A DNA stretch of 64,000 bases from Mycobacterium sp. SMC-2 (lineage in GTDB: Bacteria; Actinomycetota; Actinomycetes; Mycobacteriales; Mycobacteriaceae): positions 5,332,001 to 5,396,000 of the forward strand of contig NZ_CP079863.1 in assembly GCF_025263485.1 (NCBI RefSeq). The letters are read 5' to 3'. How positions within the stretch are numbered: position 1 is the first letter of the stretch; every line of letters begins with the position of its first letter. Both the position numbers and the translations under genes were made by a program. Positions 1-8,427 of the stretch are shown piece by piece. The notes under the pieces are model-generated. The model saw nothing but the letters and a program-made list of their open reading frames with translations, did not search any database and was not told where the DNA came from.

Positions 1-318
1 GGTGACTGCACCGAACGCGGCACCCGCGCCGGACAGATCCGCCGCGCCCAGTTCGCGCAGGAGGATGTTGAGCGTGAAGCTGACAAGGACGGTGAATGGG
101 ATCGCCACCAGCAGGGTGGGAGCCAGCGACACCCGCGCGACGAACCAGGACTGCTCCAAGAACTCCCGCCACTGGAAGGGCCGGCGGAACAGGAACTTGA
201 CCGCGTCGGCCGACATTGCGAACAGAGCTCCGACGGCCTGCATCGCCCCCGACATGTCCCACTTCAGTTTCAGCTGCGGCAATCCCGCTGACCAGTGGTC
301 TGCACCTCTAGTCGCCAT
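1..318 (-). CDS. MlaE/YrbE-family ABC transporter permease, 5' part only (runs off the left edge)
   Basis: The 106 visible residues, without a stop, are the N-terminal part of a YrbE/MlaE permease, the membrane subunit that works with Mce proteins to import lipids or sterols in actinobacteria. The diagnostic part is the FRRPFQWREF block, followed by a hydrophobic stretch with ARVSLAPTLLVAIPFTVLV and the AADLSGAGAAFGAVT segment that opens the conserved MlaE domain. ATG at 318 is the most upstream start in frame, and it overlaps the end of the preceding small ORF by 11 bases. ATG codons 20-35 codons further in are alternatives. The gene lies downstream of the CoA-transferase in the same direction, so it may be the first gene of an mce-type import operon extending outside the window. 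Family identity is firm; substrate is unknown. Confidence 0.8.
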   Translation of the reverse strand, partial: MATRGADHWSAGLPQLKLKWDMSGAMQAVGALFAMSADAVKFLFRRPFQWREFLEQSWFVARVSLAPTLLVAIPFTVLVSFTLNILLRELGAADLSGAGAAFGAVT

Positions 319-574
319 CGGCGGCGGCCCCTTCCCACGCTACGAGACCGACAGTCTTGTTGTTGCGCACCGGCTGCGGTAGATTCGGCTCAACCAACGG
401 TCCGGAGTGGATGCTGCCGCCCACGAAATGCCTGGCGAACGGCCGGAATTCGGCGTCTATCGCCAGCATGGCGGCGCTTCCCATCCTCACGCCGGGACCT
501 CCGTTCTGTTGCGTGAGTAGGCGCTTCAAAACGTGGAGCCGCGTGTCTTGAAGCGTCCGGCGATTATGACTCAT
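308..574 (-). CDS. Small hypothetical protein, 88 residues, upstream of the YrbE-like permease
   Basis: I do not recognise this protein. It is an open frame starting at ATG 574, with GGAGG four bases upstream. Its start overlaps the stop of the preceding 37-codon ORF as ATGA, and its stop lies 11 bases inside the permease gene. This coupling makes translation plausible. A TTG at 619 would give a 103-residue version but has no ribosome binding site. The product is basic at the N-terminus (SHNRRTLQDTRLHVLKRLL) and shows no signal peptide, membrane segment or cofactor motif. It could equally be a decayed remnant between two operons, so confidence is low. Confidence 0.35.
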   Translation of the reverse strand: MSHNRRTLQDTRLHVLKRLLTQQNGGPGVRMGSAAMLAIDAEFRPFARHFVGGSIHSGPLVEPNLPQPVRNNKTVGLVAWEGAAADGD

Positions 575-684
575 GCCGCCTCCGAGCGGAACGGAAACTG
601 CATAACCGTTATCGGACAACCCATCAGCACGCCGCTCAGCCGCAGCGACCGAGTCGCAACGGACGCGACGGTCGGCTCAAACAT
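571..684 (-). CDS. Possible 37-residue peptide ORF after the CoA-transferase gene
   Basis: This ORF starts at ATG 684 with an excellent ribosome binding site, GGAGGTG, seven bases upstream. It begins only 18 bases after the CoA-transferase stop and ends in an ATGA overlap with the next ORF. The peptide (MFEPTVASVATRSLRL..., ending FRSEAA) has no recognisable domain. The strong Shine-Dalgarno sequence and tight coupling suggest that ribosomes enter here. It may be a real small protein, a leader peptide for the downstream permease, or a remnant. Confidence 0.35.
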   Translation of the reverse strand: MFEPTVASVATRSLRLSGVLMGCPITVMQFPFRSEAA

Positions 685-701
685 CAAGGACACCTCCGGT
701 C

Positions 702-1907
702 CTAAGTGACGGCGCCAGCCGTCTTGAGTTCGATGATGCGGTCCCAGTCGAGTCCGAGCTCCATCAAGATCTCGTCGGTCTGCTCGGCGAACCCGGGCGC
801 CGGGCCCGTGTGTGGCGCCGCCACATTGAACTGGACCGGGTTGGCGACCAGGTCGAGCTCGCCCGCGTGCACCATGTACTCGTTCGCCCGAACCTGTGCA
901 TCCTCGACGGCTTGCAGCGTGTCCTGCACGGGCGCCCACGGCCCCGCCAGCGTGGCGAAGCGCTCGCTCCACTCGGCAAGCGTGCGGGTCGCGATGGCCT
1001 TGGTCAGGAGCTCCACCGCGTCTGCCGTGTTGGCGGCGATCGATTCAACGGTCGCGAAGCGAGGATCGTCGGCCAGCTCCGGCAGGTCGACGTGGCGGCA
1101 CACGTCGGCCCAGAACTTGGTGGGCTGCATCATCACGAAGGAGATGTAGCGTCCGTCGGACGTCGTGTACAGGCCCACCAACGGGTTATTCGGGGCGCCG
1201 TGCACGCCGGGCGGCGGCGCTTCCAATCGCTGGCCCAAATGCTTTGTCAGCGCGACGGTGTGACCCATCGACCACAGCCCGCTGCCGAGCAGTGACACGT
1301 CGACGATGGACGGTTCGCCGGTGCGTTCCCGCTTGAGCAGGGCCGCCGCGATTCCCCCGGCAAGGTTGGTGCCGGAGATGGTGTCACCGTAGGCCGGACC
1401 GGGCGGCGCGATCATCCCCGGCATCCCCGCCGGGGTGATGGTCGCGGCGGTTCCGGCCCGGCACCAGAAGGCGGTCATGTCGTACCCGCCCTTCGTGGCC
1501 TCCTCGCCGCGCGGGCCGAGCGCGCTGCCGCGCGCGTAGATGATCGTCGGGTTCACCGCGCGGATGTCGTCGACGTCGATCCCGAACTTCTGGCGCGCGC
1601 CGGGTAAGAAGCTGGTCAGAAACACATCCGACCGGCGGGACAGCTCGTAGAGGACTTCCTTGCCCTCGGGCACCGACATGTCGAGTCCGATGCTGCGCTT
1701 GCCGCGGTTCGCGTGTTCGATGTTGGGATTCGGGTCGCCTTCGACGCGCAGCATGCCGGTCTGCCGCAGGCCGCGTTGTGGGTCGCCGGTCACCGCGTGC
1801 TCGACCTTGACGACGTCCGCGCCCCACTCGGCGAGCACGGCGCCCGCCGACGGGACGAACCCGTACATGGCGACTTCCAGGACCCGGATGCCCTCGAGTG
1901 GCCTCAC
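702..1907 (-). CDS. CaiB/BaiF family (class III) CoA-transferase, copy 1
   Basis: This 401-residue protein should move CoA from a donor thioester to a carboxylic acid, activating the acid for beta-oxidation in the cytosol. It shows the N-terminal Rossmann-like start (GIRVLEVAMYGFVPSAGAVLAEWGADVVKVEH), the NRGKRSIGLD segment (68-76) and the GPAYGDTISG region, where Asp175 is the likely CoA-carrying catalytic aspartate of the family. The first codon overlaps the aldehyde dehydrogenase stop by four bases, so the two genes form one transcriptional unit. A protein of identical length and very similar sequence is encoded at 34797-36002, again directly behind an aldehyde dehydrogenase. The pairing suggests that the acid made by the dehydrogenase is activated here. 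The exact CoA donor and acid are unknown. Confidence 0.9.
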   Translation of the reverse strand: MRPLEGIRVLEVAMYGFVPSAGAVLAEWGADVVKVEHAVTGDPQRGLRQTGMLRVEGDPNPNIEHANRGKRSIGLDMSVPEGKEVLYELSRRSDVFLTSFLPGARQKFGIDVDDIRAVNPTIIYARGSALGPRGEEATKGGYDMTAFWCRAGTAATITPAGMPGMIAPPGPAYGDTISGTNLAGGIAAALLKRERTGEPSIVDVSLLGSGLWSMGHTVALTKHLGQRLEAPPPGVHGAPNNPLVGLYTTSDGRYISFVMMQPTKFWADVCRHVDLPELADDPRFATVESIAANTADAVELLTKAIATRTLAEWSERFATLAGPWAPVQDTLQAVEDAQVRANEYMVHAGELDLVANPVQFNVAAPHTGPAPGFAEQTDEILMELGLDWDRIIELKTAGAVT

Positions 1908-3442
1908 GCCGAGGCCCCCGCCGAGGCCGGCACCGCCGGAACCGCATAAGTCTTGCGTTCCAAGAACTCCTCCGGCCCGGCCACACCCATCTCGCGGCCC
2001 ACCCCCGACTGCTTGAAGCCCCCGAACGGGCTGTCCGCGCCGAAGTAGTTGCCGCCGTTGATCGAAAAGGATCCGGTCCGGATCCGGCGCGCCACGGCGA
2101 GCGCACGGTCCTGGTCGCGGCTGAAGACGGCGCCCGCCAGTCCGTAGATTGAGTTGTTGGCGATGCGCACCGCGTCGTCGTCATCGTCGAACGCGATGAC
2201 GACGAGCACCGGCCCGAAGATCTCCTCCTGCGCGATCTCGCTGTCGGGATCGACGCCTGTGAGCAGCGTCGGCGCGTAGAAGTAGCCGGGATCCAACCGC
2301 TTGCCGCCGGTGACCAGGGTCGCTCCCGCCACCACCGCCCGCCGGACCATGCCGTCGACCTTGTCCCGCTGGCGCTCGTTGATCAGAGGGCCCATGTAGG
2401 TTTTCGGATCCGCCGGGTCACCGTGGCGGACCTTGGCGAAATTCTGCGCGATCAACTCGACGATCTCGTCCTGGTGCGACCTCGGCACCAGCAGCCGCGA
2501 CGTCAACGCACACCCCTGGCCCGCGTGGGTCACCATGCTGAACGCCGCGAACATGGCCGCGCCGGCGAAGTCGGCGTCATCGAGCACGATGGCCGCCGAC
2601 TTGCCGCCCAGTTCCAGGAAGACGCGCTTGACCGTCTCGCTCGCGGCGGCCATGATCTTGCGCCCCACCGCCGTCGATCCGGTGAAGGTGACGACGTCGA
2701 CGTCGGGACTGGTGGTCAGCGCCTCGCCCGCCTCGGGACCCGAGGAGCTGAGCACGTTCACCACGCCGTCCGGTATGTCGGTGTGGTTGGCGATCAGCTC
2801 GCCGAGCGCCAGCGTGACCAACGGTGTGTCCGGCGCGCCCTTGAGGACCACGGTGCATCCGGCGGCGAGCGCGGGGGCCAGCTTGGCCAGCGCCAGCTGG
2901 TTCGGGTAGTTGTACGCGATGATCGCGGCGACCACCCCGGCGGCTTCCTTTTCCACCCAGCGGTGATGGCGCATGCCGCGCGATTCTTTCTCGCCGAGGT
3001 CCTCGGAGAACTGGTAGCGGCGAAGCAGGTCGGCGTAGAAGCGCACGATGCCGATCGGCTCGTCGAGCTGGGCGCCCTGCGTCAGCGCTCGGGTGGCGCC
3101 GACTTCGGCGATGGTCAGCTCACGCAACTCTTCGGCGTGGTCGATCAGCGCCTGATGCAGTTGGTCGAGGCAGCGGATCCGCAACTCGACGTCGGTGGGC
3201 CAACCGGTGGTATCGAAGGCACGGCGGGCCGCCGCGATCGCCGCCTGGGCCTGTCCGACACCGGCGTCCGGCGCATGGCCGATGACGGCACCGGTGGCGG
3301 GATTGATCGACGGGAAGGTCTTGTCGGTGGTGACCAGCCGGCCACCGATCAAGAGCCGGCGGTCGACGTGTGACTCAGGGGCGGCGTCCGCGATGGTCGC
3401 TGTGGTCCCAGCGGCGGGTTCTGCCGTGTCCTGGGCAGGCAT
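1904..3442 (-). CDS. NAD(P)-dependent aldehyde dehydrogenase, copy 1
   Basis: This 512-residue ALDH-superfamily enzyme oxidises an aldehyde to the acid. The catalytic set is complete: Asn178 in AYNYP, Lys201, Glu277 in LELGGKS and the nucleophile Cys311 in GQGCALTSR. The PFGGFKQSG motif is present near the C-terminus. It starts at ATG 3442, about 30 bases downstream of a GATAAT-N3-ATTCTC site (3471-3485), and reads into the CoA-transferase with a four-base overlap. The paralogue at 35999-37513 has the same neighbour and the same N-terminal MPAQDT. Together with the divergent SDR, ferredoxin and P450 genes, it fits the alcohol to aldehyde to acid to CoA-ester part of a side-chain oxidation pathway. 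The substrate is inferred only as a hydrophobic aldehyde. Confidence 0.93.
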   Translation of the reverse strand: MPAQDTAEPAAGTTATIADAAPESHVDRRLLIGGRLVTTDKTFPSINPATGAVIGHAPDAGVGQAQAAIAAARRAFDTTGWPTDVELRIRCLDQLHQALIDHAEELRELTIAEVGATRALTQGAQLDEPIGIVRFYADLLRRYQFSEDLGEKESRGMRHHRWVEKEAAGVVAAIIAYNYPNQLALAKLAPALAAGCTVVLKGAPDTPLVTLALGELIANHTDIPDGVVNVLSSSGPEAGEALTTSPDVDVVTFTGSTAVGRKIMAAASETVKRVFLELGGKSAAIVLDDADFAGAAMFAAFSMVTHAGQGCALTSRLLVPRSHQDEIVELIAQNFAKVRHGDPADPKTYMGPLINERQRDKVDGMVRRAVVAGATLVTGGKRLDPGYFYAPTLLTGVDPDSEIAQEEIFGPVLVVIAFDDDDDAVRIANNSIYGLAGAVFSRDQDRALAVARRIRTGSFSINGGNYFGADSPFGGFKQSGVGREMGVAGPEEFLERKTYAVPAVPASAGASA

Positions 3443-3470
3443 TCGGGCCCCCTGAAGTGGTGACGGTCAC

Positions 3471-3485
3471 GATAATTTCATTCTC
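3471..3485. promoter_or_regulatory. Candidate operator, family A (GATAAT-TTC-ATTCTC)
   Basis: Two six-base half sites separated by three bases, GATAAT and ATTCTC, lie 29 bases upstream of the aldehyde dehydrogenase start. Four other sites of the same 6-3-6 pattern occur in the window (3648-3662, 11208-11226, 17423-17437, 25715-25729), all upstream of genes of the left-hand cluster. The repeat is seen directly; that it is a repressor operator is inferred. Confidence 0.6.
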
Positions 3486-3637
3486 TTCCCGGGCGAATCT
3501 TACATTCGAGTCTCGATAATTCAAGAAGCTCTCAGGAATGCGGCCGCGCCGCTGACCAGCGGCTCCAACGCCGATCCGTCGCCTCGCCGGACGCCTCCAC
3601 GCAGGCCGAGCAGGGTTTCCCGGGTGTGTTGCAACGC

Positions 3638-3662
3638 ACTCTCCGGTGAGAGTAAGGTTCTC
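3638..3662. promoter_or_regulatory. Candidate operator, family A (GAGAGT-AAG-GTTCTC), with an overlapping perfect repeat
   Basis: GAGAGT (3648-3653), AAG and GTTCTC (3657-3662) match the 6-3-6 family A pattern. The left half is shared with a second inverted repeat, ACTCTC-CGGT-GAGAGT (3638-3653). The element sits about 60 bases before the GTG start of the SDR at 3723. With the site at 3471 it brackets the divergent promoter region between the dehydrogenase/CoA-transferase operon and the SDR/ferredoxin/P450 operon. Confidence 0.55.
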
Positions 3663-3722
3663 ATAATTGCAAGCGAGATTCTTTGTGGCTGAGACGGTCA
3701 CCTTTGGAGTAGAGGCCTCAAC

Positions 3723-4424
3723 GTGAAGACTGCGGTGGTCACCGGTGGCGGGTCCGGCATCGGTCTTGCCGTCGCGCAACGCCTGCGCGCCGACGGCCTG
3801 GACGTCGCCACCATCGACCTCCGACCGTCCGACGACGATTACTCGTTCACCGCGGACGTCACCGACCGATCGCAGGTGGATGACGCCTTCGCGGCCATCC
3901 GCACGAAGCTCGGACCGGTCACCGTTCTCGTCAACGCCGCGGGCCTGGACGGATTCAAGCGCTTCAACAACATCACGTTCGAGGATTGGCAGCGGGTGAT
4001 CGACGTCAATCTCAACGGGGTCTTCCACACCATCCAGGCGGTGTTGCCCGACATGATCGAGGCGCAGTGGGGACGCATCGTCAACATCTCTTCGTCGAGC
4101 ACGCATTCCGGCGCGCCCTATATGAGTCATTACGTGGCGGCCAAGTCCGCGGTCAACGGGCTCACCAAATCCCTGGCACTCGAGTACGGCCCCGCCGGCA
4201 TCACCGTCAACGCGGTGCCGCCGGGGTTCATCGACACCCCGATGTTGCGCGCAGCGGAGAAGAACGGATTCCTGGGCGACATCGACGAGACCATCGCGCG
4301 GACGCCGGTGCGACGGATGGGTAAGCCGGAAGACATCGCGGCGGCATGCGCCTTCCTGGTGTCCGAAGAGGCCGGCTACATCACCGGTCAGATATTGGGC
4401 GTCAATGGCGGTCGCAACACCTGA
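3723..4424 (+). CDS. SDR-family oxidoreductase (FabG-like)
   Basis: This 233-residue classical short-chain dehydrogenase starts at GTG 3723. The cofactor motif TGGGSGIG is at 7-14, the NAAG motif at 71-74, and the catalytic Tyr137 and Lys141 lie in YVAAK after the Ser run near 123. The C-terminal GYITGQILGVNGG resembles 3-oxoacyl-ACP reductases and acetoacetyl-CoA reductases. It opens a plus-strand operon with a mycofactocin-type SDR, a ferredoxin and a P450, and has a family A operator about 60 bases upstream. It resembles the partial SDR at the right edge of the window. A role as hydroxyacyl-CoA or secondary-alcohol dehydrogenase is likely; the substrate cannot be read from sequence. Confidence 0.88.
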   Translation: MKTAVVTGGGSGIGLAVAQRLRADGLDVATIDLRPSDDDYSFTADVTDRSQVDDAFAAIRTKLGPVTVLVNAAGLDGFKRFNNITFEDWQRVIDVNLNGVFHTIQAVLPDMIEAQWGRIVNISSSSTHSGAPYMSHYVAAKSAVNGLTKSLALEYGPAGITVNAVPPGFIDTPMLRAAEKNGFLGDIDETIARTPVRRMGKPEDIAAACAFLVSEEAGYITGQILGVNGGRNT

Positions 4425-4473
4425 GCCGTCACGACGCTCGGTGGTCTACGGCAACCAATCGGAAGGGGAAGCG

Positions 4474-5349
4474 GTGGGAGACGGCGCACACGGGCGCGTT
4501 GCGGGCAAGGTCGCCTTCGTCACCGGCGCGGCACGCGGCCAGGGCCGCAGCCACGCGGTGCGACTGGCCGAGGAAGGCGCCGACATCATCGCCGTCGACC
4601 TGTGCTGCGACGTCGACACCATCGGCTACCCGATGGCCGCGCCCGAGGATCTCGACGAGACGGCCCGGCTCGTCGAGAAGACCGGTCAAGCCGTGGTCAC
4701 CGCCCGAGCCGATGTGCGCGACGCCGCGCAACTGCAAGCCGCGCTCGACACGGGGCTCGCCGAATTCGGCAAGCTCGACATCGTGGTCGCCCAGGCCGGC
4801 GTCGCCGGCATGAAGGGCCAGCCGCCGCTGCGGGCGTGGTGCGACGTCATCAACACCAACCTGATCGGCACCATCAACGCCATTCAGGTCGCACTGCCGC
4901 ACCTGGGCGCCGGCGCCTCGATCATCGCCACCGGATCCACTGCTGCGCTGATGGACACCGCCAAGAAAGACAACCCCGGCAACGACCCCGGAGGCATGGC
5001 CTACATCCACTCCAAGCGGGCGTTGTCGCACTACGTCCACGACTTGGCAACCGAACTCGCCCCGCTGGGTGTCCGCGCCAATGTCATCCATCCGACCAAT
5101 ACGAACACCCCGATGCTGCAAAGCGAGCCGATGTATCGCTCGTTCCGGCCGGACCTCGAACAGCCCACCCGGGTGGACGCCGAGCCGGTCTTCGGCGTGC
5201 AACAGGCGATGAAGATTCCCTATGTCGAACCGGAAGACATCAGCAACGCCGTGCTGTGGCTGGCCTCCGACGAGGCCAGGTATGTCACCGGCATGCAGTT
5301 GCGTGTCGACGCCGGCGGCTATCTGAAGTGGTACGACTACGGCAACTAA
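4474..5349 (+). CDS. Mycofactocin-coupled SDR family oxidoreductase (carveol-dehydrogenase type)
   Basis: The start is taken at GTG 4474 because GGAAGGGGAA lies just upstream and the paralogues begin at the same place; an ATG at 4405 inside the previous gene would add 23 residues. The 291-residue product carries TGAARGQGRSHAVRLAEEGADIIAVDL, the signature of the SDR subfamily that keeps NAD tightly bound and passes electrons to the peptide-derived cofactor mycofactocin. Ser155, Tyr177 and Lys181 (YIHSK) form the catalytic set. The usual NAG motif reads QAG here. Known relatives oxidise alcohols such as carveol. It precedes the ferredoxin and P450, so it probably oxidises the hydroxylated P450 product. 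No mycofactocin biosynthesis gene is in the window. Confidence 0.88.
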   Translation: MGDGAHGRVAGKVAFVTGAARGQGRSHAVRLAEEGADIIAVDLCCDVDTIGYPMAAPEDLDETARLVEKTGQAVVTARADVRDAAQLQAALDTGLAEFGKLDIVVAQAGVAGMKGQPPLRAWCDVINTNLIGTINAIQVALPHLGAGASIIATGSTAALMDTAKKDNPGNDPGGMAYIHSKRALSHYVHDLATELAPLGVRANVIHPTNTNTPMLQSEPMYRSFRPDLEQPTRVDAEPVFGVQQAMKIPYVEPEDISNAVLWLASDEARYVTGMQLRVDAGGYLKWYDYGN

Positions 5350-5386
5350 CTTTCAGCCCGCAAGGAACCGTCGCAAGGAGACAACC

Positions 5387-5581
5387 GTGAAGGTCTGGGT
5401 CGATCCAGAACGCTGCCAGGGTCACACTCTGTGCTCGATGATCGCGCCGGATTCGTTCGAGCTCAGCGACATCGACGGGACGTCGTCGGCCATCGACGAA
5501 GTGGTGCCGGCCGATAAGGAGGACCAGGTTCGCGAGGCCGCACGGTCCTGTCCGGAGCAAGCCATCATCATCACCGAGTGA
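5387..5581 (+). CDS. Small 3Fe-4S-type ferredoxin, P450 partner, copy 1
   Basis: This 64-residue ferredoxin starts at GTG 5387 after AAGGAG. The cluster ligands are Cys10 and Cys16 in CQGHTLC and Cys55 in SCPEQAI. The second ligand position of a 4Fe-4S motif is His, the arrangement typical of mycobacterial 3Fe-4S ferredoxins that serve P450s. The P450 gene follows 21 bases downstream, so the two are almost certainly partners. A paralogous ferredoxin-P450 pair lies at 37718-39318. No ferredoxin reductase gene of the usual FAD type is adjacent; the NuoF-like protein at 21678 is one conceivable source of electrons. Confidence 0.93.
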   Translation: MKVWVDPERCQGHTLCSMIAPDSFELSDIDGTSSAIDEVVPADKEDQVREAARSCPEQAIIITE

Positions 5582-5602
5582 AACACCAAAGGAGACAGTA
5601 CT

Positions 5603-6967
5603 TTGAGTGTCGACGACGCCATCAGCGACAGTGATCGTAAAAAGCATCGGTATCACTTCGACCGGCACACCGCCGAGTACCGCACGCGGTTCAACGCGAT
5701 CACTCAGGAGATGCACGCCAAGTGCCCCATGGCGTGGAGCGATACCTACGGCGGCCATTGGGTCGCCGCGGGCAGCCACGAGGTGTTCGAGCTCGCCCGC
5801 TGCCCGGCCGTGTCGAACGATCACGACGTCAACAACGAACGCCGTGGCTACAAGGGCATTTCGATCCCGACGGCCAGCCGCATCAACGGTGTGCGCGGCG
5901 GCATCCTGGAGATGGACGACCCCGAGCACCGTATTTACCGCAACGTGCTCAACCCCTACCTGTCGCCGGCCGCGGTCAAACGGTGGGAGCCGTTCGTCGC
6001 CGACGTGACGCGCGCCTGCCTCGACGAGAAGATCGAGACAGGCAAGATCGACTTTGTCGACGATCTGGCCAACGTCGTGCCGGCCGTCCTGACGCTGGCA
6101 CTCATGGGCATTCCGCTGAAGAACTGGCAGATGTACAGCGAGCCAACCCATGCGGCCATCTACACACCCGAGCACTCCCCCGACATCCAGCGCGTCACCG
6201 AGATGCACCGGCAGATGGGGCTCGACCTCGTCAACAACATGATCGAGATCCGCAACAACCCACGGCCTGGCCTCGTCAATGCCCTGCTCGAGATGCGGAT
6301 CGACGGTGAGCCCGCTCCCGATCTGGAAATTCTGGGGAACCTTGGATTGGTCATCGGTGGTGGCTTCGACACCACCACAGCCCTGACCGCCCACTCACTG
6401 GAATGGCTTTCGCAGCACCCCGATCAACGCGAGCTGCTCAGCAAGCAACGCGACACCATGCTCGACCCCGCGACGGAGGAATTCCTGCGGTACTTCACCC
6501 CGGCACCCGGCGATGGCAGGACCTTCTCCGACGACGTCGAACTCGATGGCACCCAGTTCAAAGAGGGTGAGCGGTTGTGGATTTCGTGGGCCATGGCCAA
6601 CCGAGACCCGTCGGTGTTCCAGGACCCGGATGAGATCATCCTCGACCGTAAAGGGAACCGGCACTTCAGCTTTGGCCTGGGTGTCCACCGGTGCATCGGA
6701 TCGAACGTGGCACGCACGGTGTTCAAATCGATGCTGACCGCGGTGCTTGACCGGATGCCCGACTACGTATGCGATCCCGAGGGCACCGTCCACTACGAGA
6801 CCATCGGCGTCATTCAGGGCATGCGCAAGCTGCCGGCCACCTTCACCCCCGGCCGAAAGATCGGGGCCGGTCTGGACGAGACGCTGGAGAAACTGCAACG
6901 CATCTGTGACGAGCAGGAGCTCGCCCGGCCCATCACCGAACGCAAGGAATCCGCCGTTATCGAGTGA
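5603..6967 (+). CDS. Cytochrome P450, copy 1
   Basis: This 454-residue soluble bacterial P450 starts at TTG 5603 after AAAGGAGAC. It shows the I-helix GGGFDTTTA with Asp256-Thr257, the ExxR pair Glu293/Arg296 and the haem-binding FSFGLGVHRCIG with Cys364. It should use electrons from the ferredoxin just upstream to hydroxylate a hydrophobic substrate. A paralogue at 37963 is nearly colinear, including the unusual N-terminal stretch HYHFDRHTAEY/HYDRHTPEY and the WSDTYGGHWV block. The I-helix and haem motifs resemble CYP125/142-like and terpene-hydroxylating families, but I cannot assign a CYP number. The stop is followed by about 120 non-coding bases. Confidence 0.95.
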   Translation: MSVDDAISDSDRKKHRYHFDRHTAEYRTRFNAITQEMHAKCPMAWSDTYGGHWVAAGSHEVFELARCPAVSNDHDVNNERRGYKGISIPTASRINGVRGGILEMDDPEHRIYRNVLNPYLSPAAVKRWEPFVADVTRACLDEKIETGKIDFVDDLANVVPAVLTLALMGIPLKNWQMYSEPTHAAIYTPEHSPDIQRVTEMHRQMGLDLVNNMIEIRNNPRPGLVNALLEMRIDGEPAPDLEILGNLGLVIGGGFDTTTALTAHSLEWLSQHPDQRELLSKQRDTMLDPATEEFLRYFTPAPGDGRTFSDDVELDGTQFKEGERLWISWAMANRDPSVFQDPDEIILDRKGNRHFSFGLGVHRCIGSNVARTVFKSMLTAVLDRMPDYVCDPEGTVHYETIGVIQGMRKLPATFTPGRKIGAGLDETLEKLQRICDEQELARPITERKESAVIE

Positions 6968-7090
6968 GGGGCGCCGGGCCGGGGTCGCGCCACGTACCTG
7001 AAGCGGGCCGTTGACTGCCGCAATTTTTACGAGTAGGCCCGTTCAGCGTGACGGCGCCCTATATTTGGGCCAGAGATGGGAGAGGCATCG

Positions 7091-7522
7091 GTGAAGACTT
7101 TCGCAGTGAGCCTTGCGCTTGCCATGGCCGCGCTGACTCTTGAGCCGACCGCCCACGCGGACATTCAGGTTGGCAACTACCGGCTGGACACCAACCGCGA
7201 CCCTGGCCACAGCTGGATTTGGGCGATTCGGCCGTGCAGATATGACAGGGGGCCGGAATGCCTAACCATCCAAGCGATTCCGCAACCCAACGGGCAAGCG
7301 GCATTCTGGACTGCAGACGCCCACCTGTCCAACGGCCGCTACACCATGGCCGTCGACGTGCCCGACGGTGTGCGCTGCGTGGTCCAGTTCTTTCCATCGC
7401 ACGACGTTTACTCGTGGGATCCGGCGACAATGGCGGGTCAGGTCGACTCCACATACGACACTGGCTGCGGGGGCGGACCCGGGGGCACCGATACTTACCC
7501 GTTCTCGCTCGTGCGATGGTAA
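7091..7522 (+). CDS. Small exported protein of unknown function
   Basis: The start is taken at GTG 7091, preceded by GGGAGAGG; an ATG at 7076 would add five residues. The 143-residue product has a clear Sec signal peptide (MKTFAVSLALAMAALTLEPTAHA, cleavage near residue 23). The mature part is Trp/Tyr-rich with cysteines that could pair as disulphides (CRYDRGPEC, RCVVQF, DTGCGGG). It resembles the many small exported mycobacterial proteins without known function. It is not obviously part of the neighbouring P450 operon, being separated by about 120 bases. Confidence 0.7.
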   Translation: MKTFAVSLALAMAALTLEPTAHADIQVGNYRLDTNRDPGHSWIWAIRPCRYDRGPECLTIQAIPQPNGQAAFWTADAHLSNGRYTMAVDVPDGVRCVVQFFPSHDVYSWDPATMAGQVDSTYDTGCGGGPGGTDTYPFSLVRW

Positions 7523-7572
7523 CCGCGTGACGCAGAGTCAACCGATCATGAAAGCGACGGGCAGTAAGCGCG

Positions 7573-8427
7573 ATGGCTGAGGCGAAGGAACCGACGCAGG
7601 ATTCGGCTCCATCGAAAGCCGACACGATGGCCCTGATCGCCGAAGCCGAGGCCGAGGCGGCCGAGGCCGAAGCGCTGGCCGCCGCGGCGCGCGCCCGAGC
7701 CCGTGCCGCCCGGCTCCGGCGGGAGGCACAGGCCCAAGCTGAGGCAGAGGCTGGGGCCGAGGCGAAAGCCGCTGAAGAAGCCCCGGACGCCGACGAGGCG
7801 ACGACCGACGCCGACGAGGAAGCGACCGACGCCGACGTCACCGAAACCGTCGAAGCAGCCGACGAAGCGGAGACCGAGGAAGAAGCCCCCGAAGACGCGG
7901 AGTCGGAATCCGAGCCGGGCCGCTCCCGGCGGCGCCTGCGGTTGCCGTCGTTGTCCGTGACGTGGAAGGCGGCCGTCATCATCCTCATCTGCGCCTTCGC
8001 CGGGGCCAGCGGATACATGGTCTGGCAACATCACGAAACCACCGAGCGCAACGAGCGCGTCGCGAACTTCGTCGCGGGGGCCAGACAGGGTGTCATCAAC
8101 ATGTTTTCCTTGGACTTCAACAGAGCCAAGGAAGACGTCCAGCGCGTGATCGACAGCTCGACCGGCCAGTTCAGGGACGACTTCCAGCAACGCGCGAAAG
8201 ACTTCACGACCGTTGTTGAGCAGTCCAAGGTGGTCACCCAGGGATCCGTGAATGCGGCGGCCGTGCAATCCATCGATGGGAATTCCGCGTTGGTACTCGT
8301 CGCGGCGTCGTCACGGATCTCCAACGCCGCGGGCGCCAAAGACGAACCACGCAACTGGCGGCTCAAGGTGACCGTCACAAACGACGGCGGGCAATACAAG
8401 ATGTCCAAACTGGAGTTCGTTCCATGA
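7573..8427 (+). CDS. Mce-associated (Mas-type) membrane protein 1
   Basis: This 284-residue protein has an Ala/Glu-rich, probably coiled-coil N-terminus (20-115), a basic segment, one transmembrane helix (131-151, [21 protein letters not shown]) and an extracytoplasmic domain of about 130 residues. That layout is typical of the Mas proteins that follow mce genes and are thought to stabilise Mce lipid transporters. The gene overlaps the next one as ATGA. Here the pair is not next to mce genes on the same strand, although a YrbE permease gene lies about 7 kb to the left on the opposite strand. The function as an accessory of lipid import is inferred from the family. Confidence 0.8.
   Translation: MAEAKEPTQDSAPSKADTMALIAEAEAEAAEAEALAAAARARARAARLRREAQAQAEAEAGAEAKAAEEAPDADEATTDADEEATDADVTETVEAADEAETEEEAPEDAESESEPGRSRRRLRLPSLSVTWKAAVIILICAFAGASGYMVWQHHETTERNERVANFVAGARQGVINMFSLDFNRAKEDVQRVIDSSTGQFRDDFQQRAKDFTTVVEQSKVVTQGSVNAAAVQSIDGNSALVLVAASSRISNAAGAKDEPRNWRLKVTVTNDGGQYKMSKLEFVP

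Noticed and set aside
2..382. Plus-strand 126-codon open frame at the left edge
   Set aside because: It is antisense to the YrbE-like permease, and its translation is low-complexity basic sequence with no family signature.
5603..6967. CYP51 because a ferredoxin precedes the P450 and the neighbours recall the Rv0760c-Rv0771 region
   Set aside because: The haem motif and N-terminus do not match CYP51, and no sterol-demethylase signature is seen.
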